A stretch of DNA of 64,000 nucleotides from Phallusia mammillata. Its lineage: Eukaryota; Chordata; Ascidiacea; Phlebobranchia; Ascidiidae. The notes under the pieces are model-generated. The model was given only the letters and a program-made list of their open reading frames with translations. It made no database searches and had not been told where the DNA came from. Of the stretch, positions 1 to 12,400 are shown piece after piece. The stretch's first letter is position 1, and each line of letters begins with the position of its first letter. Location: contig QLIY01000206.1 in the NCBI GenBank assembly GCA_003260075.1, forward strand, positions 103,255-167,254. Reading direction: 5' to 3'. Position numbers and translations under genes: made by a program.

Positions 1-9
1 GGCATAAAC

Positions 10-79
10 GTGCACCAAGTGATATACATGTGCACCAATAGTTATAACGGTGCGCCAAGCGTTGGTAATAGTGCACCAA
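10..79 (+). repeat. Four direct repeats of GTGCACCAA at ~20-bp spacing
   Basis: GTGCACCAA occurs at 10-18, 30-38 and 71-79, and as GTGCGCCAA at 50-58, giving a 20, 20, 21-bp period with unrelated spacers. It lies ~350 bp upstream of the ARM-TIR-SAM start codon and may continue beyond the window edge. It could be a minisatellite or a cluster of binding sites. Confidence 0.6.
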
Positions 80-429
80 GGATCCACGTGATCCTGTATA
101 TTTTAGATGCACCCTTCATTTAAAGTCGCATTAATTGTTGAAATACAACGTTATTGAAATAATAATTCTCTTCACAATACCCACATGTTTCCTTCCGTGA
201 GTTATCAAAGGAAATCAAAAGTAACCCGAGCGAACAAAGCATTGATTCTGAAGCTTTGTAACCGGACACCGTCGCGCGTTTAAACGGCAAAACATCACCA
301 CGCCAAACCCCACAACGCTAACAAGTCAACAATGGGTGAAAGAATATTGCTATTGTGACGAAACAGTGTGAAAGCGCGCGAGACGCACAGAGATTTTGGA
401 ACACTGTAGTTGTTGCATGGATTATCGCA

Positions 430-3400
430 ATGGGCAATGCTAGCTCACAACAACTTGTTGTGCCACCTGAACACATAGGTCAGTCAGAACCAGTCCAAAA
501 AGAAGAAATAAGAACCGAAGTGATACCTTCGTCGCCAAATGTAGAAGGTATGATTTCGTATACTTTGTGCTTTGTTACGCTATACACGGATCATTTCTTG
601 CATCTCACGAAAACTCAGGTCTAGGTTTACTTTGATTTGTAGCATGATTTGACTGTCATTTCACTAAGTCAACTTTTTTGAAAATTGTTGAAAATTAGAC
701 AAAATAAGGATTTAAATTAAAAAAACACAAGGACATTTCTTAGAAATAAGGACAATAAACTTCTTTAAGACATTGCCCTTCAAAATATAGACAAATCTAA
801 TAGAAATAAGGCAACCCTGGATATAAGGCTGATGTCTCAATGAACTTCGTATGGCGTAGCACACCTGGACACTTTGTTTAGCACAAAACGTATTGAAATC
901 GAAACGTGATACGTGAATGTGTACAATAAGGATTGGCTATACCGGCAAATGTTTGATTTGTGCGAACTCTGGCGATGTTTAGTATTATTATCCGTTTCGG
1001 GTGCCATCGCGGTGTTCAGACTTCAGACTAGCACATGTAATCGCCAGTAGAGAATTTTAGCCGGTCTGAACTCGAATCGTTTTTGAGAAGCCCGTTTGGC
1101 AGTGCTGGGTTAACCATTAGGCAAAATAGGCACGTGCCTACAGGCCAGTCAAAAATCTAGGCCACTTTTCTTTGTGACAATGATTTGGCAACACTGATAA
1201 TTCTAATTTTTTAGTTGGCAACCCTGATTTTCGGGCCACTTATAAAATGTGCCTACAGGCCAGCAGACCCTTAATCCGGCACTGCCGTTTGGGCCAAAAG
1301 TTTGAATGACAGACAGTGGCGTAGGCAGCCGAAAATTTTGGGAGGGGCCAAATAATTTGTTGTCCAATACCAATTTTTGCTAACGCTCGGCGTAAGACGT
1401 GCTTTTACCAAACACGTGATTTACCAAATTGTGGTGCGACGGGACAGCCAAACGATTTATTTACTGATTTATTCCATGTCTGCATAAATATATATAAAGC
1501 ATGGATTTCGGCTACAACTTGGTGACAACAATCATCTTTAGTAATTTACATATTCCTTTGATAGTTGAGAGACGAAACTAAATTCAAGTTTTTCAATAAA
1601 CAACTTTGAAAATTTGGGAAGGGCCATGGCCACTCCCTGGCTACGCTACTGATGACAGACCTATAACAAAGAAGACATACGCAATCGACAATGATAGACA
1701 ACGGCCTAAACAAGACGTTTTAGGGCTGTTGGGCATGTTATATCCAGCAACTACTTAGTTAGGTAATTCACATTTAAATAAATTACCGACACAAAACGTG
1801 AAATCAGGGCGAATTAAGCTAGTTTGTCGAAAAAAGCAAAGTCTTAACCAGACTTACTTACAATTCTGCGCCGGTAGAAAGAAACAAACAGGTTAAAACA
1901 TGTTCCAATATCCCTTTTTTCAAATATAAAATATTGCGTTAAGAATCGCTGAAGCTGCCTGTTTAACGAATTGACATTTTTGAAAGAAGTTAAACTTATT
2001 TAAAATGACAGATTTTCGTGCCAAACTTTCACTATTTATCTTGTTTTACAATCACACCGACCTTGTTTGCACTTCCTTAAATGCTTTGTTCCCAGTATCC
2101 AAAAGATCGGCGAGAGTTGATATTACCACATTCACAAACGACTTTTTTGTTTTTTGCAGAGAAACTTCTGAAACAAGACCAAAATGCGATTGAGAAGAAA
2201 AAAATACGAGAGAAAATATTGCAGGAATATCCAAGACTAAGGGGTAATGCTAACCTCTTGCTGTTTATTTGGGAGAATTATACAAAATTATTACTCAAGG
2301 CAGAATTAAACTCTAGACGTAGTTTTTTACAACTGAATGCAATGTCCAAATTAAAATAAAAAATGTTTATTAGTTAATAATGATCTTATAAATGGTAGGA
2401 ATATTACATTTCGACACTGGACTATCACAATATGTAACAATAGCTGATCTCGTTTATTATGTTAAACACTGTTGCTTTGGCACTGATATTAATAAAAACA
2501 CACAGTTAATCAGTAATCTTTGACATAGGATGCCTACTATTAAAGCGGACGGTCCTGAAAACTATCTTAAATGTAAAGACAAAAGTATTTTTTAATGCAT
2601 TGTTTTCATGACTAGTAAAGAAAACGATTGTAATACAAAACACTGCGTTGCGTTTTGCAGATGTTTTAAAAGAAGTTGGGGAATTCCCCTCCAGCGTCAA
2701 ACCGTACGAGGATAATGACGTAACAAAGAAAACAATGAGTTATCAAGTGATGAAGGAGATGGAAGAGCTATACGGATATTTCTTCGAATACGAACAAAAC
2801 GTAGGAACGGGATATTTAAGAAAAAACACTTTGTACTACGTTTCGCTGAATTGAAATGCTGATCATATCGGTTATTTGCAACTGCGATTTGTCCAGCTTT
2901 ATCTTGCAATTAACCGGAATTTTCAGTTATCCAGTACGTTAGAGGCGTAAATTCTAATGTAGCTGAATTTTAGTTGTAAGCGGGCCTGAAACTGGACGCC
3001 CGAACCCGGTTCGAACCTGAATCGTTTTGGAGAAGCCCGTTTTTCCCCAAAGGTTGATTGACAGACTTTTACATTAAAGCCCCAGAAAAGATCAAGACAA
3101 CAAACACAATAGACAATTGGTCTTTGACATGGCGTTTCAGAGCTGTTTGACATTAGGTCAGGTTAAGCAACTGGCTACTTAGCTGTTTTTTAAAAAAAGT
3201 ACTAACAGAGTGTAAAGTCAGGCCCGAATTAGGCACGTCCCGACTTTTATCTCTGAGCTGAACATTATATATTGGTGTTAACATTGTTATACCAACGTTT
3301 AAGACAGGGGTGTCATGGCTGATGAACGCAAATTACACATTGCCTCAAAAACATGGGGGGGGGGCTGGATGGGTGAGTTGCGAAGTGCTTAACTGACATG

Positions 3401-6400
3401 TAAAATGCCGGGAAATAATATTGACAAACAGACAAAATTAATGGGCTAAATCACTGGTTTCCAACCTGCGTAGCTCAGTTGGTAGAGCGCGAGTCCCGGA
3501 AAGACTCCTGGGGGGGGGGGATTTATTCTACCACCGACTTTTATCTCTGAGCTGAATATTATAAATTGGTGTTAACATTGTTATACCAACGTTTAAGACC
3601 GGGGTGTCATGGCTGATGAACGCAAATTACACATTGCCTCAAAAACATTTGTAGCTCAAATTTTGCATTTTCCTCGATTTTCTCCGTCAATGCAAAAGTT
3701 TAATTCCACAGGAGCAACGAGAAATGATTGCGGATGCTCTTGCCGATTGCGGGGCTGCTCCGACATTTGTTTTATACATGAACCTTCTAACAGCAGATGG
3801 GAAAGACTACCCACTGGATGGGTGAGTTGCGAAGTGCTTAACTGACACGTAAAATCCCGGGAAATAATATTGACAAACAGACAAAATTAATGGGCGAAAT
3901 CAGTGGTTGGTAGAGCTGCGTAGCTCAGTTGGTAGAGCGCGAGTCCCGGAAAGACTCCTGTCGTGGGTTCGAATCCCACCGCAGGCTAGATTTTTCTAGC
4001 CTACGCCTTGTAATTTGGTGGCAAATGCTTGGCTACCGGCTGATTCGATATGGCGCCTTCATTAGGCCAGGTGTACTGTGGTTTCAAACCGGGGAGGAAT
4101 TTTAAAATTTGAGGGAATGAATTTACTTTATTTTGTAAGTGGTTTGTAAGTACTTTAGCTTGAGGAATTTAACCTGTAAAGTTGATAACACCCAATTTTA
4201 AATGATCTTTGTATTGTTTATCATCTACCAAGTAGTATATTAGAAAGAAACTTACATGTTTAAACTGTTAAAGTAAAAAAAAAGTCGAAAAAGTTTGGAA
4301 ACCACTGGGCTATATCAAGGCAAAACAGCACGAACGACAAAAACACGAACAAGCAAAAAAACAGAAAAAAATGTTTTTATTCCTTCAGGGTGAAACTTGA
4401 ATGCTACCAAGTGCTTCGTACTATTTGCTGGAATTTTTCTGACGCCAGTTTAACGTTTTGTGAGGAGCTTGGCAGATCTGGAATGCTGTCTGTCATGCTT
4501 ACCGACTTAAAAAAGTTACAAAAGTCGTTTCAAGACAACTCGGTAAAAGTTAATTGTGATCAAGCAACCGTCCTAATTTGGGTTTACTGGTTTTAATGCC
4601 GTTACAATGGTATTCTGAAAATTTAAGCCTATAAATACAATCAATACACAACCGGTTAATCCTGTGACTGACGCAACAAGGTTCAACAAGTCTAGAAATA
4701 AAAGTAAATTTCATATGCACGGTCCCTAAAGCAATTTCGCATCCTTTCCCTATATTCACCCCAATACACTATATAGGCTAGGGGGGGGGGCGAGGAGCTT
4801 GGCAGATCTGGAATGCTGTCTGTCATGCTTAACGACTTGAAAAAGTTACAAAAGTCGTTTCAAGACAACTCGGTAAAAGACAATTGTGTCCATGCAACCG
4901 TCCTAATTAGGGAAATTACTATTTTAATGCCTTTACAATGGTATTCTGGGATCTAGGCCTAAATGCAACCAACACACGACTGAATAAACCTGTGACTGAT
5001 GTAATAGGGTTCACCACGTCTCAAAATGAAAGCCATTGGATGGGTTTCAAACTGAATCCATCGTAATTTAATAAAAGCACCTAACCCTTTCCAAAAACTT
5101 TACTAAAAAAAATTACCCTATTCTGTTAATGTGACCCTTGTGAATTATTGACATATAAACCAATGCATTACAACGATTACCTTGATAAGAATATGTAAAA
5201 TAATGACATCGATATCAAAAACACAGGTTAAAAGTTTCATCGTCTTATCAGCAGGGGGGGGGGTTTACTATTGAGATTCGCTGGCACGAACCACTATTAC
5301 CCACAAAAATGTTGGCACGCGAAATCATTGCCACATGGAAATAACAAGCAAATTGACACGCGTCGTCAAAAAGGTTGCCGACCCCTGCACTAGAACAAGA
5401 CACAATGGGCTATCGTGCAGGAACCAGGCCAAACGTGCATTAATTGAGATGTTTTCCGTGCCGTGGAGTAATCTAAAGAAATATGCGACTGAAAAAAGCT
5501 TTCCAGAGGCAAAGATCTGGTGAAAGCCATTTAATGAGTTCCATACAGTATCCATCGTAACTTGATAAAAGCACCCATCCCTTTGCACAAGAAATTTACC
5601 CGACTGTGTTATTGTGACCCTTGTAAACTATTGACATATAAGCCACTGTTTCACAACAATTAACTTGGTAAGAATATGTAAATTAATCACATCGATATCA
5701 AAAACACAGGTTAAAAGTTTCATCGTCTTATCAGCAATGAGTGTGCTCTACAACTGCTCAAAATGCAGCAACAATGCCAAGTATTATCGAGAGTTGAATG
5801 CTATTGACACTGTGATGTGGTATGCCAAAAATACAGGTGATATACAGGTCAGTTTACAACAATAGTTGACAAAAAGTTATCCTAAACGACACAGGCCAAT
5901 AAGCAGTATTGGGCTGTTGTTGCTTTTTTCTTTTATTTATCGTGCACTGTGCTAGTCGCATTCAGTGTTATTTACCCTGATGAGGGGGGGGGGAAATTGA
6001 CAAAAAGTTATCCTAAACGGCACAGGCCAATAGGGAGTATCGGGATTTTTAGGTTTCTGTTTTCGAAGTTACATTACCATAGCAAGGTGTCCCTGTTACT
6101 TTTTATGTAAATTTTGAAAAAAAAGATGCTAAATATTGCCCTAAGCATTGTCATCGACTCATGTGTGACAATATGACGCCAAGTTTTGCCAAATTGCTTG
6201 ACAAAAATATATTTCGTTAAGATTGTGATTAGCAGATTATTATCCAAGGGGGGGGGGACTGTATGCTATAGGACGTCAAAACGTCGAAATAAAATTAGAT
6301 TTGCCAGAAGAGCTCTTATAAACTTGGGTTGCTTAGGTTTATGAAGTTACATTACCATAACAAGGCGCCCCTGTTACTTTTTAGTGGAATTTAAAAAAAA

Positions 6401-9400
6401 TTCAGAAGCTAAATACTGTCCTAAGCATCGTGATGTGTGACAATAATGACGCGAAGTTTTGCTAAATTGTTCGACAAAAATATATTTCGTTAAGATTGTG
6501 ATTAGCAGATTATTATCCAAGTACTAACAAATCAACTGTATATATGGTCATCGTACATCGATACTTCGAACAAGGTTTCAAATCTTTTCTACATTCACAG
6601 GGAATGGAGGTGTTGGCTCCAATCAGCGCTCTGACTCTCGCCTTCATTGTCGACGAAAAACATAATGACGTCATAACAGCTGATAGTACACTCATAAAGA
6701 CTATTATGCGGGGGGGGGGGGTGAACAAGTTTTAAAATCTTTACTACGTCCACAGGGAATGGAGGTGTTGGCTCCTACCAGCGCTCTCACCCTCGCCTTT
6801 ATTGTTGACGAAAAGCACAATGACGTCATAACAGCTGATAGTACACTCATAAAGACTATTATGCGGGTGAGATACATACCCTTGATTTATATCTAACTAC
6901 TTGCGCGCTTATATTGGCGATTTGTTTTAAATCAAGTATCGTGAAAAGTGCCAACAAAACAGCTAAGGGTTAAAATTTGCTTACAATAATCTCGATTAGG
7001 TATTCCCGGAAAAAATTTCCATCATAAGACAAGAAGTCTTTTTTGTACATTTTCGTATTTGTAATATAAAGTGACGGTTCCATTTTCGTTCTGGCATAAA
7101 CAGCTTGACTGTTCAATAAGTTTTACGATTTGACCACAAAACAAACAGGTTTGTTGTTGTTGTTTCGAATTATCTCAACTTTTTATCATTCCTTCACGTG
7201 ACTCAAGTGTATATAAACGGGGGTAACTGATGTGGCCTTCATATCACTGATGATGGCATGAGCATTTGCCGAAACGTTTGAACAATAAAGCATGTCGCTT
7301 TTTACGTCTATTTGGGCCGTTATTTTCACCATTAAAAAATTCAATGTTTTGGCCTTTAAACATATGAGCAGGCATTGGGGCGTAAAAGAAAATTTAACGC
7401 GGAAATGAACCCTATGTCGACAAGACAATTAATGTGTTGTCTTTACTTTACTAACTATTATATTTTCAGTAATATTGATCCCTAAACAATTATTTGTAAT
7501 NATTTGGGCCGTTATTTTTACCATTGAATCTCAACTCTTTCATAACAGCTATTGAGCGGGGCCTTATCGTCGTCGGATCGCAAACACCAGGGATTCGGGA
7601 CAGTCGAATTGTTGGAAGGGATCACTAAACTTGCTAATAACGTCGATAACAGCAAAGCTATCATGAATCTTGGTGTGATGAAGCACCTGGTGCGGTTATT
7701 TAAAGAAGGTAAAATGAATGACGGTTTTGGGATTTTATCCTTACGCTTATTTGTTGTTTTGATGCAAATTCCTATCTATGATACTAAGAATGATCTATAA
7801 AAAGCTTTTTATTTATACGTTTTACCAAGCGTTACTACCACCAAATGATAAAGTTGATTTTCTTATTACGTTTATAGAGCTCTTCTGGCAAATGTATATT
7901 TATTCCGATGTTTCGACGTCCTATACAGGTCGCCTTCATCAGGGTAAATGAAATCATTTACGTCGGGATAGATATATATTTGCCTGAAGAGCTCTATAAA
8001 CTTGATATTATGCATGGCAACAATAGCTTATAGTGATTTTCTTATGGTGGCACCCCTTATTAGTGGGAAAATTTACTAACACCATAACTCACGTCAGTTG
8101 CACATTTAGCTAATTTTTGATAAGTGGCGCGAAAAGCACAATTCCTATTGAAAACGTAATATCTAAAATATGCTGGTCTATTGAGTTATATGCATGGGAC
8201 GAGATCGAACTGGGATTTGAACCACCAAGCTCGAAAGTGGCGTTGTGGTGTTAATTGGAATTGAAAACGTTTCACTCAGGCGACGCTGACGAACAAGCAG
8301 CAGCTGCAAAAGCAACCTGGGTTCTCTCGTTTTGCGAAGAGAATAAAACTAAAATTCAGGCCAACGACGAAATTTTGAAGAGTTTAAAGCAAGCGGCAGA
8401 ATCAAATAACCCGTAAGAAAATGCTTAAATTAATAAAATATTTAGCATAAAAGTAATTGGGTATTTAAGTCTTTTGTCAGACTTAATCACTTGTTTGTTT
8501 TATCTAATTTAAAAATATATGAAAAAATTCAAATATTATTGCTTTATATTGTTTTAAAAACCTTACACCTAAATAAATATGAAATTTATCTCTTGTGGCT
8601 ATTGTATGTAGGCTACAATTGTACAACAAGGGGGGGGGGCTTGTTTTAAAAACCTTACACCTATCAAATTTAAATCAAATTTAAATATGAAATAAATATC
8701 AAATTTATCTCTTGTGGCTATTGTATGTAGGCTACAATTGTACAACAAATACAGAAGAGCTCTATAAATTTGATAACATGACATACATGCCTGTCAGCAA
8801 CAGCTTATATCTTAAACATATACTTTGACTACTTTAAATATAGACATGGTAAACTATAGTTGTTACTTTATCAACAGAAAAGTAAAAAGTGCAGCCTCTG
8901 GGGCGCTGTGGGTGTTAAAAATCAAGAAAACAAAAAAGACAATTCCATCAAAACCAGAAGCAAAGCTAAAGCAGAAGCCGCTTAAACCGCTTAAACGAAG
9001 AAGGGGTAGTGCCACTTCCATGTTCGTCAACATGAGGCAAGCGGCGTTCAAAGGTTACGAACCTGAAGAACAAGAAGAAGATTCGGACTCAGTAACAGAA
9101 GATGAGGTACAGTGACAAATTGCTCCTAAGTTCAACCAGAGTTGTTAAGTCAGATACATATTGGGTCTGTTGGTTTTAAACGAAATCCAGAACCCGGCCC
9201 GGCTAATAACACGCTCTTAACTACGACCAATTTGTCATTGAACGTTCCCATCTTGCAAACTAAACGGTTTGATAAAACTGTTGCCATCATCAATGTAGTG
9301 GTATAGTGACTCAACAAAAGCTGTTATTAAAAATAAAGTCATGAGACAAATTGCTTTCAGCATCTAGTTCAAGTTCAAGTTAAGTTCGCTTGATATGATA

Positions 9401-12400
9401 TGACAAAAACGAATTCTGGTAATCGTATAAACCGTTTAATTGCATAGGAATGGTTAAGTTAAAGCAGTGGTTCCCAACCTGGGGTTCGAAGACCCCCAAG
9501 GGGTCCGTGAGATGGTTTCAGGGGGTCCGTGAAGGCAAACATTTTTAGTACCATTAATCAACAGTAAAATATTTGTAAGTTTTCAAAGCGTTTTTACAAT
9601 CCTGCATACACGTGCAGACTGTTTATCAAACCATCGGGTCAGGAAAAATTACTTTGTTGTGATTGTTATCTTCATTGTGACATCACAACACATATGAACA
9701 ATGGAATTTATAGTGCTTTGATTCAACTTTTGTACATAAGAAAACTTATCTCTTGGTTGTTGCTACAGTATAGAACTTTATTGAGATTTAGGGGGGGGGG
9801 GGGGGTAGAAATTTATCTCTTGGTTGTTGCTACAGTATAGAACTTTATTGAGATTTAGGGACCGTGAAGGTTGATTAAAATGCTACACAAAAAAATAATA
9901 GCGTATAATGCAAGAAACGAAAAACAAAGAAAGACTTAGGGAAAATTACATTGGGGGTCCGCAGGCGTTTAAAATTTATAAAAGGGGTCCGTGACTACAA
10001 AAAGGTTGGGAACCACTGAGTTAGAGTAATAAGGAAATCGCTTTTGAAAACTTTAAAAGCTACCACAGACAAGATAAAAAACGTTTTGGATACTTCTTGT
10101 TTATTTTCTTACATTTTCCAATTACATGGAGTCAACAAAATGTTTTGATAAAAAATGCTTTTTAAATCTGAGAATATAGTGTTTTAACCACATTTTTTCC
10201 CAATCGTAGCTTGAAGATCTAGATGACATTGTCGGAACACAAGAGGAAGAACAAACGACCAACAAACAAAATCACGTGATGATCAGCTACCAATGGGATC
10301 ATCAGAAACTTATGACGAGGGTATGTCACAAGAAATATTTAAACATTTTTTACTGCTCTAATGTACACAGGGTGTCGTATCAGTGTTTCAAAAAAGGTTT
10401 CAACTACCTCTCAAGAAATATTTACGAAATTTTTTTACTGTTCTTTTTTACACGGTGTGTCGTATCAGTGTTTAAAAAATATTCACTGTTCCAATTTACA
10501 CAGGGTTCCGTATCAGTGTTTCAAAAAAGGTTTAAAATGCCATAAAATTTATTTACTGAATAATTTTGACTGTTGAATTTTACACGGTGGTGCCTCAATT
10601 TTTCGCATCAGTGTTTCACAATATATTTTTTAAATATTTGACTCATTATTTAAACTTAACATGAATTTTTACGATTTGATGTTTCGCAAAACTTTTTACA
10701 GCTAAAATTGCGATTGGAAGACAATGGATACAAAACGTGGATGGACATCGATGAAATGGGGGGAAGTACCTTACAAAGCATGGCTGAAGCTGTCGAGAAC
10801 TCAGCGGTTGTTCTGGTTTGCTTCTCACAAAAATACAAAGACAGCGTCAATTGCAGGTGGGGAGAATTGTTCGATACATCTGTGATACAAATACTCTAAA
10901 ACATTCTACTGATCTGATATTTTCATAAGTCCAATATTACTGATGATGGCATGAACATATGCCGAAAAGTTTAAATAATAAAGCATGTTGCTTTTACGTC
11001 TATTTCGGGTTGTTATCTTCCTTATATGACTTATGCAAAAACTATTACATCGAAAAATTCATTTGAACAAAACCTTGAAGCTTATTAGACCAATCCTGAC
11101 GATTGTCGGTAATGGCAACTTTATTTTGATCAAACTTGTCTTGCGATTAACCGGAATTTCTCTTCAACAAATGATACCGTTTGCGATTTGGTATGCAATA
11201 AATAAAAAAAATAAAAAACAATAAACGATAAGTTTTTCGTAACTAATGTAGGTGCAATTTGAGCGTTCGATATGCAAAAATAGGGATTTGCGTTTGACCG
11301 GAAGTACAGGCTTTGAGGTAGGAAGTTTGAAATAGTGAAACAGGATCAAAGGCATTACTTTCATGTTTTCAGGACGGAAGGGGAATATGCTTATCAGCGT
11401 AAGAAGAGAATCATCCCGCTAAAAATGGAAGCACAATATGAACCGGACGGATGGCTTGGTAAGGAGAATTAGTTGTACTAGTTGTAAGTTTGATGCTAAG
11501 GAAAGGGCAACTATTGATTCAAATTCATTTTCACCATAAAACAGCTAAACGCAAAAAAAATTGGCAAGGCGCCGTGTTTTTAGTATCCACATTTCCCCAA
11601 CAAGTGTTAAAGCAACAAAGTTATTAAACATTTACCAAATATCCCAACTGGTAACAGTGATTTTCGAAATGTATTGTTTTCACAAAGAGGCTGCTGTATG
11701 TTTTTGGATGACATGTTACCACATAAACATTTTGGTAAAGTAAGTGAGTCATCCCAGTGCTTATATACCCAAAGTATACCCAGATATGAACTTTGCCAAG
11801 TAACCGATAAAAGCTTTTTTTTTATCTATCACATCTTTTCCCACCATAAAAACGCACACCTAAACGCTACATTTGCTAATTGTAGATAATGACAAGTCAA
11901 TGTTAAAAGTTGTTTGCATTTAATAGGAGCTGTGTTGGGAGCAAAATTCTATTACGACTTTGGCAACTTGGCCATGTTTGAAAGCATGGTAAGCGGATTG
12001 ATGAAGGAACTAGGAGAAAGTGGAAAAGTGAATGAGGTGAGCTCAAGGGTTGTTGTTTTTTATTTACATACACTGTAGATTTTAAAAAAACATCATCATT
12101 TGACGCGTCGATATTTTTCTGTTTACAAACAATAGATTTCAAAAAATATATTTGACGCTTATTACACTTCCTAGTCGCTTGCATGATTAATACCAAATAA
12201 TGTATTGCTTATTTTGATGTGACGTGCTGTCCTACTATGTACTATGTAACACAGTGTAACTGCGGCGCGTTTACCATCTATTGGTAAATATGCCATTACC
12301 CTTGGCGCGTCTTACAACGTCTTAACGTTGGGCAGCTGTTTTTGGTGAATATTTCAGCCCAATTGTACTGCTATGATTTGTTTCACCCGGCGACACAAAC

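Noticed and set aside
3915-3990. Functional tRNA gene
   Set aside because: A and B boxes are present, but the sequence continues into a body shared with several dispersed copies, some truncated, as expected for a tRNA-derived SINE.
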